Shown: positions 48,141 to 61,046 of the stretch, piece after piece
How positions within the stretch are numbered: position 1 is the stretch's first letter
Layout: the number at the start of each line of letters is the position of its first letter
Notes under the pieces: generated by a model
Databases searched by the model: none
What the model was told of the DNA's origin: nothing
What the model saw: the letters and a program-made list of their open reading frames with translations, nothing else
Translations under genes and position numbers: made by a program
Source of the DNA: Tillandsia leiboldiana
Taxonomy: Eukaryota > Streptophyta > Magnoliopsida > Poales > Bromeliaceae
Assembly (NCBI GenBank): GCA_029204045.2
Contig: CM055081.1
Span: 5,115,198 to 5,179,197, forward strand
Direction: 5' to 3'
DNA: 64,000 nucleotides

Positions 48141-48172
48141 GCTCGTTTGCTTCCGATAGTATTTTAGTTTAA

Positions 48173-48544
<372 letters not shown>

Positions 48545-48598
<54 letters not shown>
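48545..48598. repeat. (TA)n microsatellite
   Basis: Perfect TA run. Confidence 0.95.
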
Positions 48599-48602
<4 letters not shown>

Positions 48603-48836
48603 CCGGCTACTATACTCTTATGAGTAAAAAATTTTCGTACTCATAAGTTTTCATCCCTTGGATGAAGGAATGTGCGGTTAGGATTATAGTAGTTCGTAAG
48701 ATTTTTACTATTTCCCCAACAACCTAGTAAACCCTAGGGGGACCACTATCATCCTAACCGCACATTCCTTCATCCAAAGGTGAAAAAGTTATGAGTATAA
48801 AGGAATTTATACTCATAAGAGTATAGTAGCCATTCG

Positions 48837-48838
<2 letters not shown>
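48599..48838. mobile_element. Micron-like MITE, variant subfamily
   Basis: Left GTCCGGCTACTATACTCTTA, right TAAGAGTATAGTAGCCATTC: a near-perfect terminal inverted repeat with the shared core (GCGGTTAGGATTATAGTAG) but a different subterminal stem (GAGTA..TACTC). Confidence 0.7.

Positions 48839-48889
<51 letters not shown>
48839..48889. repeat. (TA)n microsatellite
   Basis: Perfect TA run. Confidence 0.95.
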
Positions 48890-48890
<1 letters not shown>

Positions 48891-49114
48891 CTAGGCTGGA
48901 ATACTATTAATAGTATCAAGTCATTGGTGCTATTAAGTTTTTAACCCTTGGATTAAAAAATATGTGGTTGAGATGATAGTGGGCCCATTGGGTTCAATAG
49001 GTAGTTGGAGAAATAGTAAAATCTAACGGGTGAAAATGATCAAAGTGGTTGATCTAAGGGTAGAAAACTTAATAGCACCAATAAGTTGGTACTATTAATA
49101 GTATAGTAGTCGGA

Positions 49115-49116
<2 letters not shown>
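48890..49116. mobile_element. Micron-like MITE copy
   Basis: Left GCTAGGCTGGAATACTATTA, right TATTAATAGTATAGTAGTCGG; family core present. Confidence 0.7.
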
Positions 49117-49200
<84 letters not shown>

Positions 49201-49230
49201 AGAGAGAGAGTGTGTGTGTGTGTGTGTGTG
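49117..49230. repeat. (CT)n(TA)n(GA)n(TG)n compound microsatellite
   Basis: Successive dinucleotide runs between two Micron-like copies. Confidence 0.95.
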
Positions 49231-49690
49231 CAGCTACCATGATTTTAAAAGTAAAAAGCAACTGGTGCTTGTAAGTTTTCTACTGTTAGATCTACCCCTT
49301 TGTCTAATTTCATCTCTTAGATCATTCTATTCCACCATCCATCCACTTAACCCAAAGGATCCACTATCATCATAACCGCACATTTTTTTACCCAATGGCT
49401 AGAAACCTACAAACACAAATGACTTTATACTTTTAAAAGCATAGGAGCTCAATGTTATGAGTTTGACTACTATGCTTTTAAAAGTACAAAACAATTGGTT
49501 CTTGTAAGTTTTCTACTATTAGATCTACCCCAACTCATTGGTGCATGTAGGTTTTTAGCCATTGGGTGAAAAGATGTGCGGTTAGGATGATAGTAAGCCC
49601 CTTGTGTTAAGTCGGTGGTTGGTGGAATAGAATGATCTAAAAGATGAAATTAGACAAAATGGTAGATTTAACAGTAGACAAAGGGATATA
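49231..49690. mobile_element. Two adjacent Micron-like MITE copies
   Basis: The first runs from CAGCTACCATGATTTTAAAA to GCATAGGAGCTCAATG (about 49231-49456). The second (about 49457-49690) starts TTTGACTACTATGCTTTTAA. The second changes to the opposite-strand core after about 70 bp, so it looks like a join of two copies. Confidence 0.55.
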
Positions 49691-49700
49691 TATATATATA

Positions 49701-50650
<950 letters not shown>

Positions 50651-50694
<44 letters not shown>
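50651..50694. repeat. (CT)n(TA)n microsatellite
   Basis: Short CT then TA runs. Confidence 0.95.
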
Positions 50695-50696
<2 letters not shown>

Positions 50697-50915
50697 GCTA
50701 TAGCTAGGTTGGAATGCTATTAATAACACCAAGTCATTGGTACTATTAAGTTTTTAATCTTTGGATTAAAAGATGTGTGGCTGAGATGATAATGGGCCCC
50801 TTGGGTTTAATGGGTGATTGGTGAAATAGTAAAATCTAATGGGTGAAAATGATCAAAGGGTAGAAAACTTGATAGCACCAAATGCTGGGTGCTATCGATA
50901 TATATATAGTAGCCG

Positions 50916-50928
<13 letters not shown>
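50695..50928. mobile_element. Micron-like MITE copy
   Basis: Left GCTATAGCTAGGTTGGAATGC, right end ATAGTAGCCGGAC; slightly shortened core. Confidence 0.65.
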
Positions 50929-50950
<22 letters not shown>

Positions 50951-50953
<3 letters not shown>

Positions 50954-51178
50954 CGGCTACTATGCTTGTACAAACACCAAGCAATTGGTGCTTGTAAGTT
51001 TTCTACCGCTAGATCTATCATTTTGACTAATTTCACCACTTAGATCATGATATTCTACCAACCACCCACTCAACCCTAGGGGCCCACTATCATTCTAACC
51101 GCCTATCCTTTCATCCAAGGGTCGTAAACTTACAAACACCAATGACTTGGTGCTTTTAAAAGCATAGGAGCTCAATTC
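50951..51178. mobile_element. Micron-like MITE copy
   Basis: Left GTCCGGCTACTATGCTTGTA, right AAAGCATAGGAGCTCAATTC. A short (TA)n run (50929-50950) precedes it, and the core is inverted relative to the 50.7-kb copy. Confidence 0.7.
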
Positions 51179-51194
51179 TATATATCTGTATAGA

Positions 51195-53985
51195 TATATT
51201 GTCACGCACCGGGGTCGAAACTGCGACCCGGGCCCGCCAACAGATCCGCCGCCCATACGGGAAACTCCGTATAGACGAAGCGACTAACCTGCAAAAGATA
51301 CTACAACTACAATATAGATATCAGAGCTGGAAAGTAAACTGCTGTAAAACTAAAAATCCAATCACTGTACAACTGAAAATAAAAAAAAAAATACATTATC
51401 CATCTCCCAAATAATCATCAATACATCATCCTCTGATACAAAATCTAAGAACCCAAAAGGGGAGGTAAACTAAAATAATAATACATCAGTGTACAGGTTC
51501 ACAGTACAAGTTGGATCCTCACCTAACAACAGTCTCTCAAAATAAAGAAAACTCTCAAAAGAGTAAAATATACTAATCTAACAGACTGTAGTATAAATCT
51601 CCAATAAGGGGGGGGGGGTACAGCTATTCTCTAAAGACAGGTAGGGATCTAGCTCGCGACTCCCTCGCCTCGATTAGAAGAAGAAGCAACAATATAGGGG
51701 TAGGAACTGGCGAAGATCCCTCTGCAAAACTGTCACCGACAGAGGGTGTGAGAACTACACCGTCACGTAGTTCTCAGTGGGTACCGCCACCAAGCCCGAC
51801 GGTCTGCCCACTAAGTCTACTAGAGACATAAAATAACAAATGCAGTACTGAAAAGGAAATGCTGGAAATAACTCTACTATGCCTCTATCTAAATTCTCAA
51901 GGGTTGATACAGATGAAACATAATACACCTACTATCTCTCGATAAAATAATCACCCAATCTACACTGACTGCCACATAGGGTCCAATCAAACCTGTGCCC
52001 ACCTACTACCACACATCCATAAGAGGACGGGATTTACGTAGGGCGTCCCACGCGGACTGCATCGACAAGTCGCGATAGTAAAGTAACAGGCCCAGCTCCG
52101 GAGCGGCACTCGAGGGGCGCGACCCCACCGAGGAAAGTATCCGCGCATCTTTGTCGAGCTCAATGTGGCTCATGCAGGCTATAATCCAAATCCACGATCA
52201 ACAAGATCGACAGTAACCAACATCACATCTCTCACTCACTGGCTGGAAATCCTCGACAGTCGGGACCCACCGTCGACTCAGACGGCTCCCAAGACTAGTA
52301 CTGATCTAAACACAGCTACCATACTCTACTCGGCCCCCAGGCACGAGTGTAACATGCATCCCACAACAACCTGACCACTCGGCCCGGGCAAGGAACACTC
52401 TAAGTCCAGATGAAAAGAATAAATGTGTGGGAGTGTCTAAAGCATAAATAAACTAGCCCAAGTTGGAGTTTTCTATTAGTCTGGTTGAACATGCATCATA
52501 TGACAAGGTGCTAGGTCAAGTTCCAATAATAACATTTAATTTAACTTAATGTAAATGGGAAACATGATCCAACATGATCACAAATCATCAAGTAGGAAAT
52601 ATCATCTATCACTAACATGCTCCCTAACACATCTCACAAACATGCATGCTCACTATCACATAGAATTAGAGAACCGTCCATCGGTTCTGGAGACGAAAGC
52701 AACCCGCCTGAATGCGCACGTCGATCCAAGGTCCAAATAATCCGACACTGAACGTGGATAATCCTCAGGTTCCCATGATTCCAACGAGCCCAAAAACACC
52801 TGAAAACTCCTCCCGGGCACAAAGATACAGTCCAAACATCGCGGTAAGAAAAAATCCCCACGATCACAAATCTGCGGTAAAGTCAGTCCGAAAGAAGACA
52901 AAATATCACCTGCGAGATGATCTCTAAAAATTCCAATAAAAATATTGCTGCAATCCTCGAGAAGCTTAGATGTCGATCGAGTGCTCACAGGCCGAAATTC
53001 GATAACCGAGCGCGGAGATAAAAATCAAACAAGCTCCACTGTCCAGGAAAACCAAAAGCAAGAAAGGGGTTCAAAAATGCTCCGAATACCCTAATAAAAA
53101 CACAAAACCGAGAGGAGTGGTATGCATGGAAAACGAAGATCTACCTCTCGTGGAAATGATGCCGCAAAAATCGGACAAAAACTCGCTTCTGTCAGCCCAG
53201 GAGAGCTCGCGGAAGAAATGTCGACGGAGAAGATCGATCTCGAAGGCACGTCGAAGCTCGCGATGTCTAGAAGAACGCTGATGGAACGACTCCCTAAAAT
53301 CTCCGGGATCCCAAATATCGAAGAAAACTCGAAGGTGAAGCTCCCTGCAGAAGATGGGCTCAGAAAACCCGAAAGAAGAAGCCCAAAAGAAACCCAAATG
53401 GGCTATTTATAGCCAACCCAACACAAAAGGGGGATCCGGATTCGGGCGCAGAATTCAGGCGCCCGAATCCGGCCCCGGCCCGCTACTGTACGCGCCCGAA
53501 TTCACCCGGGCGCGCCATGTGTCCAGCGCCAGGCCCCGCGCGCCCGCCAATCACGGCGTGCCATGTGGCGGCGCGGTCCACGCCGGGGTGCACGCGCCGC
53601 GGTCCGCGCCGGGCCAGCCGAGTCGCTGCGCCCGCCAATGGGCGGGCGACACGTGGCCTGGCGCGGTCCACCGTGCGTCGCGCCCGGTGTGAATCGGGCG
53701 CTGCCTCGCGTGCGTTGACCGACCACTCCCCGCGCGCCATGTGTCCCCGTGACCGCGTCCGCTGGTCCCGTTGCACGCGAAAGTGGGTCGTGGACCGGCC
53801 CACTTAAGAATACGGCCTAAAGGCCAAGTAAGTCCGAAAATCGCCGATTTTCAACGTTTTCGCGCGCTGAGTCCGTTTTTGGCATCCGTTTGACGCACAA
53901 CAGCCTCGACACACCAATAATATGTGTTTTCTCACCGTCGACCACCCAGTCAAGTGGCACGGGAAAACCAGGACACCACATATAT
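51195..53985 (-). mobile_element. Solo LTR of a related retrotransposon, with TATAT target duplication
   Basis: LTR 51200-53980 (2781 bp) begins TGTCACGCACCGGG and ends GGACACCACA. TATAT occurs at 51195-51199 and 53981-53985. It shares the array LTR plan: end sequences, TATAAATA on the minus strand (53404-53411), a GC-rich U3, and a donor-like GAGAG|GTAGAT at 53144. In its U3 most of the CACGTG sites have become CATGTG. No internal region is present, so it probably arose by LTR-LTR recombination. Confidence 0.8.
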
Positions 53986-54212
53986 AGAATTGAGCTCCTA
54001 TAGATATATAGAATTGAGCTCATACGCTTTTAAAAGCACCAAGTCATTGGTACTTATAGATTTCGGCCCTTGGATGAAAGGATGTGTCATTAGGATGATA
54101 GTGGGCCCTTTGAGTTTAGTGGGTGGTTGGTGGAATTGATTAAAAGGATATTATTAATGGTGAAAAACTTATAAATACAAAGTGATTAGTACTTTTACAA
54201 GCACCATAGCCG

Positions 54213-54217
<5 letters not shown>
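53986..54217. mobile_element. Micron-like MITE copy with duplicated left end
   Basis: AGAATTGAGCTCCTATA is followed at once by a second AGAATTGAGCTCATACG, then the family core and right end CACCATAGCCGGAC. The solo LTR inserted at its left edge. Confidence 0.6.

Positions 54218-54291
<74 letters not shown>
54218..54291. repeat. (TA)n microsatellite
   Basis: Perfect TA run. Confidence 0.95.
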
Positions 54292-54294
<3 letters not shown>

Positions 54295-54398
54295 GAGCTC
54301 CTATACTTTTAAAAGTACAAAGTTATTGGTGCATGTAGGTTTCTAGCCCTTGGATGAAAAGATGTGTGGTTAGGATGATAGTGGGTCCATTGGGTTAA
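54292..54398. mobile_element. Micron-like MITE, cut by assembly gap
   Basis: Starts AATTGAGCTCCTATACTTTT and has the family core to the N run. Confidence 0.6.
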
Positions 54399-54498
54399 NN
54401 NNNNNNNNNNNNNNNNNNNNNNNNNNNNNNNNNNNNNNNNNNNNNNNNNNNNNNNNNNNNNNNNNNNNNNNNNNNNNNNNNNNNNNNNNNNNNNNNNN
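54399..54498. other. Assembly gap (100 N)
   Basis: Comparison with the array LTR predicts about 0.8 kb of missing LTR start, plus the rest of the Micron-like element. Confidence 0.85.
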
Positions 54499-56777
54499 GA
54501 GGGCACTCGAGGGGAGCGACCCACACGAGTAAATATCTCAGTAATAAGTATCAGAAGTGCCATAAAACAGCAGGACTGGATCATGACTATGATCACAAGT
54601 GGGGAAAAACTATCCACTAAAGAAAACCCCGATCTGATGCCATAGTACTTAACAAGTGGGAAAACTATCCACTAAAGAAAACCCCGATCTGATGCCATAG
54701 TACTTAACAAGTGGGAAAACCACCCACTAGGATAACCCGATCCTCAGCTGGTGCAAACTAGACCAGACTCATCCCTAATCTGATGCAAGGATAAATATCT
54801 GATCGACCGCCTACTGTCCGCGGTCACCGCAACACCCCACAAGTTTATAATCTAACATAACCTTGGCTATACTATTCCAAACCCCTGCTCATACTCGAGC
54901 GACAAGCAACTGAAAGCAAAAGAGAGTAATAAAACATGTCAAGTCTTAATATGATAGTGTAGCAATAAATAGTGGCCCTACCTGATGTCCGGGCATGCAT
55001 GCAACTGTCTTTATTTTAAAAGTTGTAAAATAGTGTCAAAGATTTAAAAAGATTGATTTACTGAATAAAAGTCATTTGCATGCGAGATTATAGCCTTTGT
55101 CTCAATCACAGTGTCCCAATATAAGTCATCATATCATCTGTGGGGTTATATTAATTTTTAGGAGAGTTCGTCCCAGCGGTTCTCATCATTGTCCTGTTAG
55201 TAGTCCTGTTAGTAGTCCTGTTAGTAGTCCCAATAGTACTCATCAATTTAGTTTGTCCCAATTTTTCTCATCAATTGTCATATTAGTTTGTCCCAATTGT
55301 TCTCATCAATTGTCATATTAAATTTTAGGGGAGTTCCAGTAATCCCAGTGAGCTTGTCAAAAATGAGGTAAGCAACAACCGCCCACCTCGAACAGCTCAA
55401 ATCACACCCAGATAGTCTCCATGGCTGTCCACAGTCCCCTAGAACTGCTGTCTGCCGAGAACGGTGCCCTACAGCAACACACATTGCACAGGGTGTAACT
55501 ATATATTCATAAAAATACAGCTTTTGCTATTTTCAAATAGCACGAAAAGAGAGGAGTTTTTCACCTCTGTATAGTGCTCAGAAAAAATCCAGAAAAATTA
55601 CGGTTGCGTTCCTCGCGAAGAGTAGATCAAAATCGACTCTTTGAACGCCTCGATCTGATGCTCCTACGCCAAGATAAAAATCGGAGAAGTTGACACTGTC
55701 CAGAAATTTTCCACAGCAAAAGGGGGGTCAAAGAGACCTCGGGAAACGTGCCAAAAGTACGAAATGGAGCAAAGTGATCAACACGGAAATCGAAGCCTTA
55801 CCTCTTAGGAACGCGCTGTCGCAAAAATCGTCCAAAAATTCCTCCTGGTTAGCCCACAGGGAATTTTCGACGGAACTGTGACGGGAAATGGGCCGACAAA
55901 GAAAACCGTCGCAGGTGCGCCGCGTCGCAGATAACTCACTAACTGTAACTCCAAAAATTCTGAGATTTGGAGGAGAGAGAGAAGAGAGAGAGAGGAAGAA
56001 ATTTCGTAGAGGGCACTTTCTCTGGTTCTCTCTCTAAGGGCTCAAAAACCGAGGTGCAAAGAGAGGGGGGTGGGGGGCCCTATTTATAATGGGCTGAGGC
56101 TCCACACAGGATCGGATCCGAACAGGAAACACCGAAACGGGCCAACCAAAACGTGCCACGTGTCCACAAAACAGGGAACAGCTTGTGCAAGGGCCACTAA
56201 GAGGACGCCACGTGTCCACGTGGAGCACGGGCCCGGTCCCCGCGCCGGGTCTTCCGGAAGATGTCGGCCAATCCGGGTGTGCCACGTGTCACCCTCCCAC
56301 GCGCCGGCGAACCAATGGGGAAGCGCCACGTGGAAAGGGGGTATTCGGTGCTCCCGGTGCACGCCAGGCCCATGGACCGCGCACCAGGGCCGCGCGCCTC
56401 CGCGCTCTGCGCTGTGCCGCCGCTGCGCCGCTGCCCGCCACCGTGCGCCGCCGCTCGCCGCTCGCCGCCGGCGGCCGGAACAGTAATTCCGGCAGGCGGT
56501 TACTGTTCCGGTGAACAGTACCAAGTGCCGAAAAAATAAAGCAAATATACCATTTCGATCGTTTTCGCGCGCTGAGTCCAAATCCGACTTCCATTTTGCC
56601 AAATTCCCATCCGAAATTTTTGCCGAAAGCTCCCGGAAAATTCCATTTGCTCCGATTTTCGCGCAGAGTCTATATTAAATATCCAATTTTGATTCTACAA
56701 GCTCTGCTTCACCGGATAAGCTCCCTACAGTCACTGTTTAATGTTGCACAGTTCCTGCGGGAGTCCGGATCATCACA
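54499..56777 (-). mobile_element. Third LTR of the same lineage, gap-truncated
   Basis: Diverged homologue of the array LTR from about its position 780 to the end (GGATCATCACA). It keeps the TATAAATA box (56081-56088, minus strand), five CACGTG sites, the U3 palindrome (about 56474-56510) and a donor-like AAGAG|GTAAGG at 55801. A 56-58-bp unit (AAGTGGGAAAACTATCCAC.. GATCTGATGCC) is tandemly repeated at 54594-54725. Three GTCCTGTTAGTA units lie near 55191-55230. It abuts telomere repeats directly. Confidence 0.75.
56081..56332 (-). promoter_or_regulatory. U3 promoter of the third LTR
   Basis: TATAAATA at 56081-56088 and CACGTG at 56157, 56209, 56217, 56283 and 56327, the same arrangement as in the array LTRs. 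Confidence 0.6.
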
Positions 56778-58894
56778 TAAACCCTAAAAAAAACCCTAAA
56801 CCCTAAACACTAAACCCTAAACCCTAAACCCTAAACCCTAAACCCTAAACCCTAAACCCTAAACCCTAAACCCTAAACCCTAAACCCTAAACCCTAAACC
56901 CTAAACCCTAAACCCTAAACCCTAAACCCTAAACCCTAAACCCTAAACCCTAAACCCTAAACCCTAAACCCTAAACCCTAAACCCTAAACCCTAAACCCT
57001 AAACCCTAAACCCTAAACCCTAAACCCTAAACCCTAAACCCTAAACCCTAAACCCTAAACCCTAAACCCTAAACCCTAAACCCTAAACCCTAAACCCTAA
57101 ACCCTAAACCCTAAACCCTAAACCCTAAACCCTAAACCCTAAACCCTAAACCCTAAACCCTAAACCCTAAACCCTAAACCCTAAACCCTAAACCCTAAAC
57201 CCTAAACCCTAAACCCTAAACCCTAAACCCTAAACCCTAAACCCTAAACCCTAAACCCTAAACCCTAAACCCTAAACCCTAAACCCTAAACCCTAAACCC
57301 TAAACCCTAAACCCTAAACCCTAAACCCTAAACCCTAAACCCTAAACCCTAAACCCTAAACCCTAAACCCTAAACCCTAAACCCTAAACCCTAAACCCTA
57401 AACCCTAAACCCTAAACCCTAAACCCTAAACCCTAAACCCTAAACCCTAAACCCTAAACCCTAAACCCTAAACCCTAAACCCTAAACCCTAAACCCTAAA
57501 CCCTAAACCCTAAACCCTAAACCCTAAACCCTAAACCCTAAACCCTAAACCCTAAACCCTAAACCCTAAACCCTAAACCCTAAACCCTAAACCCTAAACC
57601 CTAAACCCTAAACCCTAAACCCTAAACCCTAAACCCTAAACCCTAAACCCTAAACCCTAAACCCTAAACCCTAAACCCTAAACCCTAAACCCTAAACCCT
57701 AAACCCTAAACCCTAAACCCTAAACCCTAAACCCTAAACCCTAAACCCTAAACCCTAAACCCTAAACCCTAAACCCTAAACCCTAAACCCTAAACCCTAA
57801 ACCCTAAACCCTAAACCCTAAACCCTAAACCCTAAACCCTAAACCCTAAACCCTAAACCCTAAACCCTAAACCCTAAACCCTAAACCCTAAACCCTAAAC
57901 CCTAAACCCTAAACCCTAAACCCTAAACCCTAAACCCTAAACCCTAAACCCTAAACCCTAAACCCTAAACCCTAAACCCTAAACCCTAAACCCTAAACCC
58001 TAAACCCTAAACCCTAAACCCTAAACCCTAAACCCTAAACCCTAAACCCTAAACCCTAAACCCTAAACCCTAAACCCTAAACCCTAAACCCTAAACCCTA
58101 AACCCTAAACCCTAAACCCTAAACCCTAAACCCTAAACCCTAAACCCTAAACCCTAAACCCTAAACCCTAAACCCTAAACCCTAAACCCTAAACCCTAAA
58201 CCCTAAACCCTAAACCCTAAACCCTAAACCCTAAACCCTAAACCCTAAACCCTAAACCCTAAACCCTAAACCCTAAACCCTAAACCCTAAACCCTAAACC
58301 CTAAACCCTAAACCCTAAACCCTAAACCCTAAACCCTAAACCCTAAACCCTAAACCCTAAACCCTAAACCCTAAACCCTAAACCCTAAACCCTAAACCCT
58401 AAACCCTAAACCCTAAACCCTAAACCCTAAACCCTAAACCCTAAACCCTAAACCCTAAACCCTAAACCCTAAACCCTAAACCCTAAACCCTAAACCCTAA
58501 ACCCTAAACCCTAAACCCTAAACCCTAAACCCTAAACCCTAAACCCTAAACCCTAAACCCTAAACCCTAAACCCTAAACCCTAAACCCTAAACCCTAAAC
58601 CCTAAACCCTAAACCCTAAACCCTAAACCCTAAACCCTAAACCCTAAACCCTAAACCCTAAACCCTAAACCCTAAACCCTAAACCCTAAACCCTAAACCC
58701 TAAACCCTAAACCCTAAACCCTAAACCCTAAACCCTAAACCCTAAACCCTAAACCCTAAACCCTAAACCCTAAACCCTAAACCCTAAACCCTAAACCCTA
58801 AACCCTAAACCCTAAACCCTAAAACCCTAAACCCTAAACCCTAAACCCTAAAAAAAACCCTAAACCCTAAACCCTAAACCCTAAACCCTAAACC
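56778..58894. repeat. Interstitial telomeric array, (CCCTAAA)n, about 300 units
   Basis: About 2.1 kb of Arabidopsis-type telomere repeat, C-rich strand on plus. It is perfect over most of its length, with a few imperfect units at the left edge (extra A run, one CACTAAA) and near 58820-58860. It begins at the last base of the LTR. Confidence 0.95.
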
Positions 58895-58935
58895 GGGAAG
58901 GGTTTAGGGTTTAGGGTTTAGGGTTTAGGGTTTAG
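58895..58935. repeat. Inverted telomeric tail, (TTTAGGG)n
   Basis: After GGGAA the repeat continues as about five GGGTTTA units, inverted relative to the main array. Confidence 0.9.
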
Positions 58936-58993
58936 CGTTGTGCGCTCTGTGGAGATCAAAATGCTAATGCTCAAGCTTACGGTCCACCGACTG

Positions 58994-59195
58994 GGTAATC
59001 GGCAACAAACCGGGAAATCCCAACATGGATGCAATAGCTGAAAGCCAACAAATCTCGACTCATGGTAATCGGCAACAAGCCGGAAAAAATCCCAACATGA
59101 ATGCAATAGCAAAAAGCCAGCAAATCTCGACTCATGGTAATCGGCAACAAGCCGGGAAAAATCCCAACTGGAATGCAATGGCAGAAAGCCAACTG
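58994..59195. repeat. Minisatellite, three 70-72-bp units
   Basis: Units start at 58994, 59064 and 59136 with GGTAATCGGCAACAA and contain ATCCCAAC, ATGCAAT and AAAGCCA blocks. It follows the telomeric array by about 60 bp. Confidence 0.85.
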
Positions 59196-61046
59196 AATCT
59201 CAACATATGCAAGATATAACTAAACAATCACTATAACATGGATCAAGATATACTGATAATCAAGTAAAGGTGTGCAAGCTAGCTATGACCAATCAAGCAT
59301 GGCAAATGCTCAGGAATAAAATCATAATATCTGGAAGCAAGCTAAGGATCAATCATGCAGGGCAAAACATAAGCTGATAACTGATAATGATCAATAAGTC
59401 AGGCATGGCAATATATGAACTGATGATATATAAAGTCAAACTGATAATGATTTATCAAAAGAAGAAGGCTCAAGTATAAGATCTGGCTACCACAAGAACA
59501 GGGGTCCAACCAATTACGGTAACCCAGAGGGTCGAAATGATAAAGCCCGGACCGAAGATAAACCCACCTGTCTGCAGGCGATCTGACAACTCCAACGAAA
59601 TGCTCGAAGACTAGAGTCAAACCGTGCCAACCTGAATCAAAGATGTTGATCAGGGAACAACTCACACATACCAAAACCACTGACCCACTAAACCCACAAA
59701 ACTTAAACCTGGATCTTTTCCAGATTAACGCGACTCGCCGGAAATCCGCCATTCGGCCCACTTTGACGTGAACAACGCTTACAGATTTCCGAAATCAACG
59801 AAACCTGACGTGCAGCCTCAGAATGTTTAAACACTAATATTTGACAGTTAACATCTTGCTAGACGCAACCCTATGCTCAAATGTTGCCAAAATTACCAAA
59901 ATACCCCTCCCGAAGATTCAATTTAGATTTCCGGGAGACACGGGCACCAACCCTTTGTTGCTGGCTCAACCAGATTCTACTGAGACACATCAGACAGCTA
60001 GGCGGAACCGCCGCAATTGCTCGAATTGCGCGATTGCCACCGGGGTGCCGTTAAACCGACGATTTTGCCGATTTACGGACCGATAATCAATTTCTGCTCA
60101 ACGAGAGCCGTTGGATCCCTAACGAAAAGCTTAGAGATCATGGACACACTGCCCGAGACAGCACGTGAGGTTACAATATCGTTTAGACCCCTAGGGTTTC
60201 CAAAACCGCATTATTACGCGTATTTGAGAGCCGTTTTCGCTCGTTCTAACTATCGGAGCATCAGTTTAACGAACCGTCACCACCAGTAGGTGGCCCTCGA
60301 CTTGCTGGACACCGTGCTCACCATTTGGCAGCAGCGCGGATCCCGAGAAAAACTTCGGCCCATGATTTACTTTGCTAACATAAGCCGAAACACATTTTTA
60401 ATTTTTTCTACTCGACCAATCCAAATTTTAAGGTGAGCATCGCGTTCAGTGACCTCAAATTGTCAGAGGTTAACTGCGGCGAACTTGCTAAGTCACTAAA
60501 ACAGCCCCATGTTTAATTAAACCTACAAAAGGCCCTAACTACTAAGTCTTCAAAAACTGCTTGTGCCAACCCTAAAACAACTTGAGCATCTTGCTCAGGA
60601 CATCACAGAGGCTCAAGGGCTTGCTCATGCGCAACCTAGAAGCTGCTGGATCCATAGATCCAAGTCATCTTGCTCTCTAATGTACAAGAATGCTCCACAC
60701 AAAAATCCACTCAGCCAATTTGGAATATTAAGTGAGCATCAAGCTCATGGGATGGTGTGGAGTAATCTGGTAACTTGCTGGATGCTCAGTATTTGCTAAA
60801 ACTGAAATCGATCTCTTTGAGGCATTAACACAAACACTTGGTGGGCACAATAGCTTAACATGCAATCTCTCCAAACCCAAGCTGCAACTTCGCAAGGATG
60901 GGTTCTGGGAGCTTTTAACTTGGATGGAAATATTCTGCAAGGCTGCAGAAACATTCCCAGCAAGTCTCGGTCATCTTGCACACCTCAGTTGGCCCCCGGC
61001 AAGATGAGGAAGATGAAGAATATGAAGCTCGGTCATCTTTTTAGAG
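59196..61046. other. Unrecognised repeat-like DNA
   Basis: Mixed composition resembling LTR or other transposon sequence (CCAAAATACCCCTCCCGAAG near 59896, then a GC-richer part to 60330). Frames of 60-120 codons occur on both strands but none shows a known domain. From 60290 to 60800 the word CTTGCT recurs. I cannot assign it. Confidence 0.4.

Noticed and set aside
56778..58894. A true chromosome end
   Set aside because: Non-telomeric sequence lies on both sides and an inverted tail follows; interstitial array or mis-join is the supported reading.
59399..60289. Frames of 81-120 codons after the telomeric array
   Set aside because: Both strands give similar-length frames with no recognisable domain.
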